Positions 1-7,786 of a stretch of DNA of 32,947 bases are shown here, one piece after another (within the stretch, counting starts at the first letter, position 1; each line of letters begins with the position of its first letter). The position numbers and the translations under genes are program-made. Below the pieces are notes generated by a model. That model saw only the letters and a list, made by a program, of their open reading frames with translations. It did no database searches and was not told the DNA's origin. Source of the stretch: Streptomyces sp. TSRI0281 (GTDB taxonomy: Bacteria > Actinomycetota > Actinomycetes > Streptomycetales > Streptomycetaceae); assembly GCF_001905125.1 (NCBI RefSeq), contig NZ_LWLE01000010.1:132250-165196 (forward strand), in the 5' to 3' direction.

Positions 1-1167
1 GAGCGGTACGAGGGTGTTGGTGTCACCGCCGGAGAAGGCCAGCAGGGCGGCGGAGACGGCCGCCAGGGCGAGGACCCCGTGCCGGTGCACCTGACGGTCG
101 GCCTTGAGGGCGAAGACGTGCGGCAGATAGTTGTCCCTGGCCAGCAGGCTCATCAGGACGGGCAGCCCGCCGAAGGAGGTGTTCGCGGCCAGCGCCAGCA
201 GCACCATGGTGGCGAACTGGACCACGTAGAAAGCGATGTTGTGTCCGAAGGACGCGTCCGCGAGCTGGGCGAGTACGGTCACGCCCTCGACCGGCTGGAG
301 ATGGAAACGTCCGATCAGCACCGAGAGCCCGATCAGCATCACCCCGAGGAGCGCGCCGAGCGCCACCTCGGTGCGCTGGGCGCGGCGGGCGGCCGGGGCC
401 CGGAAGGACGGCACCGCGTTGGCCACCGCCTCGACACCGGTCAGCGTCGAGCAGCCGGCCGCGAACGCCTTCAGGAGCAGCAACGCCCCCACGGCGGTGG
501 CCCCTTCGCCCAGCGCGGAGGCATGGCCGTCGGCGGAGGCGGTGCTCACCGGGCCGTCCCTGAAGAGCCCCACCGCGATCATCGTGAGGATCGAGCCGAC
601 GAAGAGGGCGGTCGGCACGAGGAACGCCTTCGCCGAGTCCACGACGCCCCGCAGGTTCACGGCGGTGACGAGCACCAGGACGGCCAGGCAGATCCAGACC
701 CGCTCCCCGTACAGCTGGGGGAATGCCGAGGTCAGGGCGGCGACGCCCGCCGTGACCGACACGGCGACGTTCAGGACGTAGTCGAGGATCAGGGAGGCGG
801 CGGCGACCAGGCCGGTGCGTCGGCCGAGGTGCTTCCTGGCGACGGCGTAGGAGCCGCCGCCGTCCGGGAACGCGGCGATGACCTGCCGGTACGAGGCGAC
901 GAGTACGGCGAGCAGGGCGGCGATCGCGAGCGTGACGGGAAGCGTGAAGCCCATGCCGTACGCCCCGGCCGCGGCCAGGACGAGCACGATCGACTCGGGC
1001 CCGTACGCCACGGACGCCATCGCGTCGAGGGACAGGGCGGAGAGACCCTGGAGCGCGGTCAGCCGGTGCCGGTCCCCGGCCGCGGGCTTCGGTGCGCCGG
1101 TATCGGGAGGCTCCTCCTTGCTCGGGCCGTGCCCTGCCGTGCTCGGTCTACCCATGTCGATGGACAT
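1..1167 (-). CDS. KimA-like APC-superfamily permease, partial (C-terminus outside window)
   Basis: The minus-strand frame is open from 1167 to base 1, giving 389 residues of a transporter that normally has about 600-680. It aligns by eye with the complete permease at 23396-25444 and with Bacillus KimA, a high-affinity potassium importer of the APC superfamily. Shared landmarks are the SLDAMASVAYG segment (Asp48, Tyr55), the ASYRQVI and DGGGSY motifs, LILDYVLNVAVS, and GCSTLTGVEAVANAVPSFR; in KimA the Asp and Tyr of the first segment and the Asp of the LxxDY segment bind potassium. About nine hydrophobic segments are visible. Residues 1-35 are a charged, Pro-rich cytosolic extension. The start at 1167 is supported by GGAGG 11 bases upstream; Met5 (1155) is an alternative. 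Substrate is inferred: potassium or an amino acid. Database labels will probably read APC family permease. Confidence 0.85.
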   Translation of the reverse strand, partial: MSIDMGRPSTAGHGPSKEEPPDTGAPKPAAGDRHRLTALQGLSALSLDAMASVAYGPESIVLVLAAAGAYGMGFTLPVTLAIAALLAVLVASYRQVIAAFPDGGGSYAVARKHLGRRTGLVAAASLILDYVLNVAVSVTAGVAALTSAFPQLYGERVWICLAVLVLVTAVNLRGVVDSAKAFLVPTALFVGSILTMIAVGLFRDGPVSTASADGHASALGEGATAVGALLLLKAFAAGCSTLTGVEAVANAVPSFRAPAARRAQRTEVALGALLGVMLIGLSVLIGRFHLQPVEGVTVLAQLADASFGHNIAFYVVQFATMVLLALAANTSFGGLPVLMSLLARDNYLPHVFALKADRQVHRHGVLALAAVSAALLAFSGGDTNTLVPL

Positions 1168-1540
1168 TTTCGCTCGTTCCTCCGTCGGACCAACTGAGGA
1201 CAGCGTGGGAACAGCACAGCCCGATGACGAGCACTCCTGGCGGCTTCCATACGGCCGCGGCCCCAGTCTTCACACACTCCTGACGCCGGTCGCCGGAGAG
1301 CCGTGGGACCGTAGCGTGCCGGGGGGGGTGGGCTGACGTCCGCCCATCCGCAGCGGGCGCCCGATCGTGCCCCTACGACTCCGTGCGGTACCTCGCCGCT
1401 CGCCGATCAGATGAAACGGCTGCTGGACCGCCGACCCGTCCTTGTCGATCTGGAGCACGGGGACGTACGGTCCGTGCCTCCGGACGAGCGGCGGCTGTGG
1501 AGGAACCCGAGCCCGTGACGGGGCTGTGGACGTCCTCAAC
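1168..1540. other. Upstream region of the permease; no convincing gene
   Basis: This stretch is the leader and promoter side of the minus-strand permease gene. Two imperfect copies of a CACTCCTGRCG-containing segment lie at about 1220-1243 and 1261-1284, and GGCCGCGGCC (1254-1263 region) is palindromic. I looked for the c-di-AMP (ydaO) riboswitch that precedes kimA in Bacillus and did not see its conserved core. A plus-strand ORF at 1411-1518 (35 codons, MKRLLDRRPVLVDLEHGDV at its start) has codon use like a real gene but no ribosome binding site. It may be the tail of a lost gene. Confidence 0.3.
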
Positions 1541-1580
1541 CGCAGTTGCGGGAATTCACCCGCAGTTGGGGGAATTCACC
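1541..1580. repeat. 20-base tandem direct repeat (two copies)
   Basis: Bases 1541-1560 and 1561-1580 are the same 20-mer, CGCAGTTGsGGGAATTCACC, with one difference (C or G at the s). The pair ends directly at the stop codon of the small minus-strand gene at 1582. Function unknown; it could be part of its transcript end or a replication-slippage duplication. Confidence 0.75.
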
Positions 1581-1581
1581 T

Positions 1582-1881
1582 TCAGGCTCCGTGCTCCCGG
1601 GCCGACGCGATACCCGCCCGTACCGCTTCCAGAAGGGCTTCCAGGCCCTGCGCCCGCTGCCATTCCTCGGCCGAGTGGTGCCATGTGTCCTGCGTCGCCG
1701 GTGCTTCGGGCGGACCGGCGACGATCTCGACGGTCCACCTCCCCTTCCGGTCGGGGCCCGTGACCCGCAGGTCCATGTTCCGGATGTGGAACCGCTTCGG
1801 ATAACTTCCGAAGACCTCCAGGATCCGGCCGTCGAAGGTGTAGAACTCTCTACCTGCCCTGGCCGTGATCTCGTCGGTCAT
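1582..1881 (-). CDS. Small hypothetical protein, 99 residues
   Basis: The protein is short, soluble and mixed in charge, with a Trp-rich middle (GRWTVEIVAG, DTWHHSAEEWQ) and a helical, amphipathic C-terminal third. The frame has strong G/C preference at third positions. GGAGG lies 12 bases before the ATG at 1881, a little far. I recognise no family. The beta-rich first half (FDGRILEVFGSYPKRFHIRNMDLRV, only partly quoted by eye) followed by a helix could be a small PH-like or split-barrel fold, but that is a guess. It stands alone: its neighbours are a permease on one side and two broken genes on the other, all on the same strand. Confidence 0.6.
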   Translation of the reverse strand: MTDEITARAGREFYTFDGRILEVFGSYPKRFHIRNMDLRVTGPDRKGRWTVEIVAGPPEAPATQDTWHHSAEEWQRAQGLEALLEAVRAGIASAREHGA

Positions 1882-2088
1882 GGGCTGACGCTACCTCCGG
1901 GGTCCCGCGGCTGTCAGGCCCTCGGCCCGCCTCGGCACCCGGATCTCCCGACCGCCGCGAGTGACGACCGTGGCCGGGCGTTCGGCGCCGTACCTCTACC
2001 AGCATCCGAGGGAGGGCCGGGCGCGACGTGTGCTCGTCCACAGCGGGCGCCGGGGTCGTGTCCGGACGCCGACGGCCGGGGGCAGTGC

Positions 2089-2707
2089 TCAGGGGACGGT
2101 CAGGACGACCTTCCCGTGAGCCCGGTGGCTGCGCAGACGGTCGGCGGCCTCGGCGGCGCTGTCGAAGGTGTGCACGCTGTCGATCACCGGCCGGACGCGC
2201 CCGTCGGCCACCGCCGGGATCACGTCGGGGCCGAGCGCCGCGATCACCTCTCCCAGTTCGGCGGCGCGGCCGAAGCCGAACGACACTCCCCGTACCGTCA
2301 GGTGCCGGTAGGACAGGGCGTCCAGGTCGATCGTGGCGATGGGCCCGTCGAGGCGGCCGATGTTGACGAGGTGCCCGTCGACGCGGGTGGCGGGCAGGCA
2401 GTCGGCGAAGGTCTGCCCGCCCACGTGGTCGAGGACCAGATCCACGCCCTCGCCGCCCGTCGCCTCCAGCACGCTCCGGGTGAGGTCCTGACTCGAGGTC
2501 ACGACGACCGCATCCGCTCCGTACCGCCTGAGCAGGTCCTCCTTGTCCGGGGACCGGGTCGTGGCCACGAGGGTGCCGGCTCCCAGCGCCCTGGCGACCT
2601 GTACACCGATGAGGCCGATGCTCGACGTGGCACCGGTGATCAGCACGGACTGCCCGGCCCGGAACGCGCCCCGCGTGAGCGCGCCGTGCTCGGTGAGCAG
2701 CCCGGTG
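2089..2707 (-). pseudogene. Alcohol dehydrogenase/quinone oxidoreductase, C-terminal fragment
   Basis: About 205 residues of a medium-chain dehydrogenase/reductase (quinone oxidoreductase group) are left, against about 320-340 in intact members. Visible are the pre-Rossmann stretch GLLTEHGALTRGAFRAGQSV, the nucleotide-binding motif LITGATSSIGLIG, VDLVLDHVGG and the C-terminal HRAHGKVVLTV. The N-terminal catalytic domain is missing. At about 2700-2710 the reading runs straight into the coding sequence of an MFS transporter in another frame, so this is a deletion junction and not an alternative start. The GTG or ATG-like start at 2646 would begin in the middle of the Rossmann fold and is unlikely to give a working enzyme. 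Confidence 0.8.
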
Positions 2708-3002
2708 CCAGCAGACCGAGGCTGACCAGCAGCATCCGGCGCTTGCCGTACATGTCTCCGAGCCGCCCCATGACCGGCGTGGCGACGGCTCCGGCGAGCA
2801 GCGTGGCGGTGATCGCCCAGGTCGTGTCGGCCGCCGACGCGTCCAGCAGCCGGGGCAGTTCGGGCACCAGAGGGATCACGATCGTCTGCATCAGCGCGAC
2901 GACGACACCGGCCAGGGCGAGCACGGCCACCAAGCCCTTCGACGGTTCCCGCCGGTCCTCTTCGGGGCTTCCCCCGGCGTGCGATGAAGTGCTGGCCACC
3001 AC
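2708..3002 (-). pseudogene. MFS drug-efflux transporter, N-terminal fragment
   Basis: Only about the first 97 residues of a DHA2/EmrB-type transporter remain: a first membrane segment (VAVLALAGVVVALMQTIVIP), the loop DTTWAITATLLAGAVATPV, and the family motif A, GRLGDMYGKRRM, then VSLGLLA. After this the frame meets the dehydrogenase sequence out of frame and stops at 2640. The GTG at 3002 is the best start because GGAGG lies 5 bases upstream; the longer reading from ATG 3056 adds residues unlike the family. The intact gene would have had about 12-14 membrane segments. It is divergent from the TetR gene at 3204, the usual arrangement for a repressor and the exporter it controls. Confidence 0.8.
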
Positions 3003-3069
3003 AGATACCTCCGCGTTCCTGCGTGTCGGGCCCACACCCATGACGTGGGGCGGCACCCGTGGACCGTTT

Positions 3070-3089
3070 TAAGTCACTCGCTTGACTTA
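3070..3089. promoter_or_regulatory. Probable TetR operator between divergent genes
   Basis: A perfect inverted repeat TAAGTCA-N6-TGACTTA fills 3070-3089, the length usual for TetR-family operators. It lies between the TetR gene and the broken exporter gene and overlaps a TTGACT hexamer (3082-3087) reading towards tetR. This suggests autorepression and repression of the lost exporter. Binding is inferred. Confidence 0.65.
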
Positions 3090-3203
3090 CGTTAGCAAGC
3101 TGCCTTCACTGGTTACGTACGCCGGAGCCCCAGCGCCCCGGAGACGGGTAGCCCGGAGTCCGGCCGTCGTTGTACTTCGTGAACTCCCCGTGAGGTGGTG
3201 ACC

Positions 3204-3851
3204 ATGACCGGCAGAACCGCCCGTTCCCAACGGGCCGACGGAACCAAGGAAGCGATCCTCGACGTGGCCGAGAGGCTCTTCGCCGAGCATGGCGTGTTCG
3301 CCGTGTCGAACCGCCAGATCAGCGAAGCCGCCGGGCAGGGCAACAACGCCGCCGTCGGCTACCACTTCGGCACCAAGACCGACCTCCTGCGGGCGATCGT
3401 CCGCAGGCACAGCGAGCCGATGGACGCGCTGCGCCGGCGCATGCTCGACGAGACCGGGGACTCCACCGACGTACGGGACTGGGTGGCCTGCCTGGTGTGC
3501 CCGGGTACCGAGCATCTGACGGAGCTGCCCCACCCGACGTGGTACGCACGGTTCGGCGCGCAGCTGATGACCGATCCGGTCCTGCGAGAGGTGATGGTCG
3601 AGGAGACGTTCGGCCCGTCGATCCAGCGAACCCTGGACGGACTCAACCGGTGCCTGCCCGACCTGCCGCTCCCGGTGCGGATCGAGCGCGGTGACATGGC
3701 CCGCAACCTGCTGGTGCACATGCTCGCCGAACGTGAGCGCGCCCTCGCCGACGGCACCCACACCGCCCGCCCCACCTGGCACGCGTACGCCACCGGCCTC
3801 ATCGACGCGATCACCGCGATCTGGCTCGCCCCGGTGACGCCCGACCACTGA
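3204..3851 (+). CDS. TetR/AcrR-family transcriptional regulator
   Basis: The protein has 215 residues. The N-terminal third is a TetR DNA-binding domain: KEAILDVAERLFAEHGV, then the helix-turn-helix NRQISEAAGQGNNAAVGYHFGTK, ending in the family's YHF(G)xK turn. The remaining 150 residues are an unassigned helical ligand-binding domain with WYARFGAQLMTDP, typical of regulators with a TetR_C domain for hydrophobic compounds. The ATG at 3204 is preferred because AGGTGG lies 5 bases before it; GTG 3195 would overlap that site. It is divergent from the MFS remnant, with a perfect palindrome between them. Since the probable target gene is broken, it may now act only on itself or on distant genes. 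Confidence 0.85.
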   Translation: MTGRTARSQRADGTKEAILDVAERLFAEHGVFAVSNRQISEAAGQGNNAAVGYHFGTKTDLLRAIVRRHSEPMDALRRRMLDETGDSTDVRDWVACLVCPGTEHLTELPHPTWYARFGAQLMTDPVLREVMVEETFGPSIQRTLDGLNRCLPDLPLPVRIERGDMARNLLVHMLAERERALADGTHTARPTWHAYATGLIDAITAIWLAPVTPDH

Positions 3852-3954
3852 AGCCACCTGTCCGCGGGCCGAGCCCCCTCCATGGGGCCCGGCCCCACCC
3901 ATCGGGCCCTGCCTCACCCACGGGGCCGCCCATGCCCTCCTGCCGAGGAGCCCC

Positions 3955-4149
3955 ATGAAAGCGACCGTGGACGAAGGCACCTGCGGCGGTACCGGCAGCC
4001 GCGCCCTGACCGCACCGGACGACTTCGGCCGGTGCGACGACGACGGCATCGGCATCCTGCTGGACACTCAACCGGCAGGGACATTACGGGAGTCGGTGCA
4101 TGACGAGGCCGCGCATGTCCGCCCCGCACCTGAGGTATCCGCCTCATGA
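3955..4149 (+). pseudogene. Degenerate 3Fe-4S ferredoxin
   Basis: The 64-codon frame has the same start, length and pattern as the intact ferredoxin at 5014 (MKATVDEGTC against MKVTLEQDKC; DDDGIGILLD against EEDGIAVLLD). The first cysteine (Cys10) remains, but the second is Arg16 and the C-terminal Cys-Pro is gone, so a 3Fe-4S cluster cannot form. A GAGGAG site 4 bases before the ATG is preserved. Its last bases (ATGA) overlap the start of the next frame. It looks like a paralogue left after the surrounding P450 cluster decayed. Confidence 0.7.
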
Positions 4150-4961
4150 AGGCTCCCGGCAGTGTCTTAGTGGTCGGCGCCTCCGCGGCGGGACTCACCA
4201 CGGCGGAAACACTGCGCGCGGACGCCGTCGTCATCGCTACAGGGCTGAGCCCCCGCCTCCTACCCGGCCAGGCGGACCTGGCGGGGGCGCACGTGCTGCG
4301 TACCCTCGACAACGCGCTCACCCTGCGTGCCGAACTGACGCCCGGCGCACGCATCGTCGTCGTCGGTGACGGCGTGCTCGGCACCGAAATCGCCGCCACG
4401 GCAAGCACCAAGGGCGAACTGTCCCCGTCGGAAGCGGCGCGGACCGGGGTGCTGCTGCTCATCGCCGGTCACGAGACCACGGCGAACATGATCGCGCTCG
4501 GCACGCTCGCCCTGCTACAACACCCCGAGCAACTGGCCGCGCTGCGTGAGGCGCAGGACCCGAAGCTCGTGGCCGGAGCGGTCGAGGAACTGCTGCGCTA
4601 CCTGCACATCACCCACAGCGGACGACGCCGGGTGGCGCGGGAGGACATCGCGGTCGCCGGGCAGCTCGTCAGGGCCGGCGACGGGCTGGTCATCCCCAAC
4701 GACATCGGCAACCGCGACCCGGACGCCTTCACCGACCCCGACCACCTGGACATCCACCGCGACGCCCGCCACCACGTGGCGTTCGGCTTCGGCGTCCACC
4801 AGTGCCTGGGCCAGCCGCTGGCCCGGATGGAACTCCAGGTCGTCTACGGCACCCTCTACCGGCGCATCCCCACGCTGCGGCTCGCGGCGGAACTGAACGA
4901 CATCCCGTTCAAGCACGACGGCTCTGTGTACGGCGTGTACGAACTCCCTGTCACCTGGTGA
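4146..4961 (+). pseudogene. In-frame chimera: ferredoxin reductase fragments fused to C-terminal half of a cytochrome P450
   Basis: One open frame of 271 residues joins three pieces. Residues 1-24 are the FAD-binding start of a ferredoxin reductase (VLVVGASAAGL). Residues 25-86 come from later in the same enzyme family (ADAVVIATGLSPR, then the NAD-binding VVVGDGVLGTEIA); roughly 70-80 residues between are missing. From about residue 88 the sequence is a CYP105-like P450 from the I-helix onward: LLIAGHETTAN (107-114), ExxR at Glu148-Arg151, heme-ligand loop FGFGVHQCLGQ with Cys220, and the C-terminal YGVYELPVTW. The P450 has lost its first ~215 residues, including the substrate pocket, so monooxygenase activity is very unlikely. 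The frame is uninterrupted, so a protein could still be made. It overlaps the ferredoxin remnant by ATGA and is followed by an intact ferredoxin. Confidence 0.85.
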
Positions 4962-5013
4962 TCCGCCACCACCCCACAGCCCTCCCCTCACCTCCCCCTC
5001 CCCAAGGAGCACA

Positions 5014-5208
5014 GTGAAAGTCACCCTCGAACAGGACAAGTGCGTCGCCTCGGGCCAGTGCGTCATGGCGGCCCCCGAGGTCTTCGACCAGCGCGAGGAG
5101 GACGGCATCGCCGTACTCCTGGATGACACCCCCTCCACGACGGACGCCCCCGACGTCCGCCACGCGGCCGCCGTCTGCCCGGCGCTGGCCATCCACTTGG
5201 AGGAGTAG
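5014..5208 (+). CDS. 3Fe-4S ferredoxin of P450 type
   Basis: This 64-residue protein carries the 3Fe-4S pattern of actinobacterial P450 ferredoxins: Cys10-x5-Cys16 and Cys55-Pro, with VFDQREEDGIAVLL between. It would pass electrons from a ferredoxin reductase to a cytochrome P450 in the cytosol. The GTG start has AAGGAG 4 bases upstream. In CYP105 operons such a gene directly follows the P450 gene, as here, 52 bases after the chimeric frame. Its natural partner has been truncated, so it may now be an orphan serving another P450. Confidence 0.88.
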   Translation: MKVTLEQDKCVASGQCVMAAPEVFDQREEDGIAVLLDDTPSTTDAPDVRHAAAVCPALAIHLEE

Positions 5209-5275
5209 CCCCTCAGCGGGCCGGGCGACGGAATCCAGGCCCTGACCTGCCCGAACCGTGGACAGTAGAGGCGGT

Positions 5276-5309
5276 GAGGCGGTCGGCGAGCACGGCGGCC
5301 GACCGCCTC
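5276..5309 (+). terminator. Hairpin terminator after ferredoxin gene
   Basis: A perfect 12-base stem, GAGGCGGTCGGC (5276-5287) with GCCGACCGCCTC (5298-5309) and a 10-base loop, lies 67 bases after the ferredoxin stop. There is no T-run, which is usual in Streptomyces. Confidence 0.55.
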
Positions 5310-5489
5310 CGGCCGATGCGCACCGACAGGCCAACAGGCCGCCGGTGCGGTGAGGGCCGATACTGGTGCGGTGAGTGTTTCGCCGGTCGAGCCTCATGTG
5401 CGGTGTGTGGACGGCAGCAGCTCGTCACCGGTTGGCGACCCCACGGGCTGACCGGCGCGGCCCATGCCGATTCCTCTGTGGAGGTCACC

Positions 5490-5804
5490 ATGACTGTCCA
5501 GCGCACGGACCCCGCCGTAGCCGCCTTCGTCGCGGCAATCAACTCCGGTGACAAAGAGGCGTTCTTCGCCGCCCTGACCGAGAACGCCACCATGTCCGAC
5601 GACGGGACCGACCGCGACCTGAGCGCCTGGACGGAGAAGGAGATCTTCTCCGCGAACGGCCACCTGGACGTCGAGAGTGCGTCGGACAACGGGCTTTCCC
5701 TGACCGCCGTCTACACCAATTCCACCTGGGGAAGCATGCGGACCCGGTGGAACTTCACCGTCACCGACGGCAAGGTCAACCACTTCGAAACGGGCCAGGC
5801 CTGA
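5490..5804 (+). CDS. NTF2-like (SnoaL-type) small protein
   Basis: The 104-residue protein begins with the amphipathic helix pattern of the NTF2/SnoaL fold (DPAVAAFVAAINSGDKEAFFAALTENATM) and continues with alternating beta strands ending in WNFTVTDGKVNHFETGQA, where the last strand is typical of the family. Members include polyketide cyclases, ketosteroid isomerase-like enzymes and binding proteins without enzyme activity; the sequence does not show which this is. GGAGG lies 5 bases before the ATG. The gene stands alone between the ferredoxin and the ABC transporter, all on the same strand. Confidence 0.8.
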   Translation: MTVQRTDPAVAAFVAAINSGDKEAFFAALTENATMSDDGTDRDLSAWTEKEIFSANGHLDVESASDNGLSLTAVYTNSTWGSMRTRWNFTVTDGKVNHFETGQA

Positions 5805-5978
5805 CCCCACCCGCACCGCCACAGCATCCGCGGCATCCGCGGCCGAAGCCTCCAGCGACGTCAGCGCCTCGCCCTCGACCGCATGGCAGCCGACGGAGAG
5901 CCCCCGTATGGCGAATCCCGGAGAGGCTGAAACCGCGCTGAAACCGTAGTGAACCCGCTCGGACCCAAGCTCTGCGGC

Positions 5979-6998
5979 ATGACGACAACGACCGACGAAC
6001 TCGCTATCTCAGCCACCGGGTTGCGCAGGTCCTACGGCCAGAAAACCGTCCTCGACGGCGTCGACCTCCACGTTCCCGCGGGCACGGTCTTCTCTCTCCT
6101 CGGGCCCAACGGCGCAGGCAAGACAACCGCGGTCCAGATCCTCTCCACCCTCATCTCCGCCGACGCCGGCACACTGCGGGTGGCCGGGCACAACCTTGCC
6201 GTCGAGCCCCAGGCGGTGCGCGCCTCGATCGGTGTCACCGGGCAGTTCTCCGCGGTGGACGACATGATCACCGGCGAGGAGAACATGCTCCTCATGGCGG
6301 ACCTGCACCATCTCCCCCGTGGTGAAGGCCGCCGGGCCGCCGCCGAGTTGCTGGAGCGCTTCGATCTGGCCGAGGTCGCGAAGAAGCCCGCTGTCACCTA
6401 CTCCGGCGGTATGCGCCGCCGTCTCGATCTCGCCATGACCCTGGTCGGCAGCCCGCGGATCATCTTCCTCGACGAGCCGACCACCGGCCTCGACCCGCGC
6501 AGTCGGCACGGCATGTGGAACATCATCCGCGAGCTCGTCGCCGGGGGTGTCACGGTCTTCCTCACCACTCAGTATCTGGAGGAGGCCGACCAGCTCGCCG
6601 ACCGTATCGCCGTTCTCCACGGCGGCAAGATCGTCGCCCAGGGCACCGCCGGGGAGCTCAAGCGGCTCGTTCCGGGCGGGCATGTCCGGCTCCGGTTCGC
6701 CGGGCCGCAGGCGTACGAACACGCGGCCGACGCCTTGCGCGGCGCCACCCGGGACGAGGAATCACTCTCCTTGACCATCCCCAGCGGCGGCAGTCAACGC
6801 GAGCTGCGCGCCATCCTCGACCGGCTCGACACGGCCGGCATCGAGGCCGACGAGCTGACCGTGCACACCCCCGACCTCGACGACGTGTTCTTCGCCCTGA
6901 CCGGCCACCCTGCCGCGTCCGGCGCACCCACGGCACCCACCACAGCCGCCACGCCCGCAACGCCCGCAACGCCCGCCGCCAAGGAGACCGCCCGATGA
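5979..6998 (+). CDS. ABC transporter ATP-binding protein, DrrA (daunorubicin resistance) family
   Basis: This is the ATPase of an ABC-2 type exporter. From ATG 5979 (339 residues) it shows Walker A GPNGAGKTT (about 42-50), the signature YSGGMRRRLDLAMTLVG, Walker B IIFLDEPTTGLDPRSR, and the H-loop in VFLTTQYLEEADQLADRI. The C-terminal region after about residue 230 is the DrrA-specific extension (DELTVHTPDLDDVFFALTGH), then a low-complexity Ala-Pro-Thr tail made of CCCGCAACG repeats. A GTG at 5949 would add ten residues, but the family usually begins with MTTT and Streptomyces tolerates weakly led starts. It overlaps the permease gene by ATGA, so the two are translationally coupled. Likely role: export of a hydrophobic drug or metabolite. 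Confidence 0.93.
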   Translation: MTTTTDELAISATGLRRSYGQKTVLDGVDLHVPAGTVFSLLGPNGAGKTTAVQILSTLISADAGTLRVAGHNLAVEPQAVRASIGVTGQFSAVDDMITGEENMLLMADLHHLPRGEGRRAAAELLERFDLAEVAKKPAVTYSGGMRRRLDLAMTLVGSPRIIFLDEPTTGLDPRSRHGMWNIIRELVAGGVTVFLTTQYLEEADQLADRIAVLHGGKIVAQGTAGELKRLVPGGHVRLRFAGPQAYEHAADALRGATRDEESLSLTIPSGGSQRELRAILDRLDTAGIEADELTVHTPDLDDVFFALTGHPAASGAPTAPTTAATPATPATPAAKETAR

Positions 6999-7786
6999 GC
7001 ACCCTGTCCCTCACCGTGCGCGACTCGTCCACGATGCTGCGCCGCAACCTCCTGCACGCGCGGCGCTACCCCTCCCTCACCCTCAACGTCCTGCTCACGC
7101 CGATCGTCCTGCTGCTGCTCTTCGTCTACGTCTTCGGCGACGTGATGAGCGCCGGCATCACCGGCGGCGGAGCGGACCGCGCCGAGTACATCGCCTACCT
7201 CGTCCCCGGCATCCTGCTGATGACCATCGGCGGAACCTCCGTCGGCACCGCCGTGTCCGTCTGCATCGACATGACTACGGGCATCATCGCCCGCTTCCGC
7301 ACGATGGCGATCTCCCGCGCTTCCGTGCTGATCGGACATGTTGTCGGCAGTGTGGTGCAAACGCTCATGGCCCTGGTGCTGGTGCTGGGCGTCGGCCTTG
7401 CCATCGGCTTCCGCCCCGAGGCCACCGTGGTGGAGTGGATCGCGGCGGCCGGCCTGCTGACCATGGTCAGCCTGGCACTGACATGGATCGCCGTCGGTCT
7501 CGGTCTGGCCAGCCCGACGCCCGACGGTGCGAGCAACAACGCGCTGCCGCTGATGATGCTGCCGTTGCTGTCCAGCGCGTTCGTGCCGGTGGACGCCATG
7601 CCGGGCTGGTTCCGCTGGTTCGCCGAGTACCAGCCCTTCTCCCCCGCCATCGAAACCCTGCGTGGGCTGCTGCTGGGCAGCCCGATCGGCGACAACGGAT
7701 GGCTGGCCATCGCTTGGTGCGCGGGCCTGACCGTGCTCGGCTTTCTCTGGTCGACGGCGCAGTTCAATCGCGAGCCGGTGCGCTGA
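6995..7786 (+). CDS. ABC-2 type permease, DrrB family
   Basis: The 263-residue membrane partner of the preceding ATPase has about six membrane segments, among them LLTPIVLLLLFVYVFGDVM, YLVPGILLMTIGGTSVGTA, LMALVLVLGVGLAIGF and a last one before FLWSTAQFNREPVR. The ABC-2 signature region FVPVDAMPGWFRWFAEYQPFSP is present. Its start codon lies inside the stop of the ATPase gene (ATGA), with AAGGAG 10 bases upstream. The last 23 bases overlap the 3' end of the convergent regulator gene. A dimer of this subunit with two ATPase subunits would form the exporter; its substrate is unknown. Confidence 0.92.
   Translation: MSTLSLTVRDSSTMLRRNLLHARRYPSLTLNVLLTPIVLLLLFVYVFGDVMSAGITGGGADRAEYIAYLVPGILLMTIGGTSVGTAVSVCIDMTTGIIARFRTMAISRASVLIGHVVGSVVQTLMALVLVLGVGLAIGFRPEATVVEWIAAAGLLTMVSLALTWIAVGLGLASPTPDGASNNALPLMMLPLLSSAFVPVDAMPGWFRWFAEYQPFSPAIETLRGLLLGSPIGDNGWLAIAWCAGLTVLGFLWSTAQFNREPVR

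Noticed and set aside
3057..4071. Minus-strand frames over the TetR gene
   Set aside because: Antisense of TetR; no ribosome site or family match.
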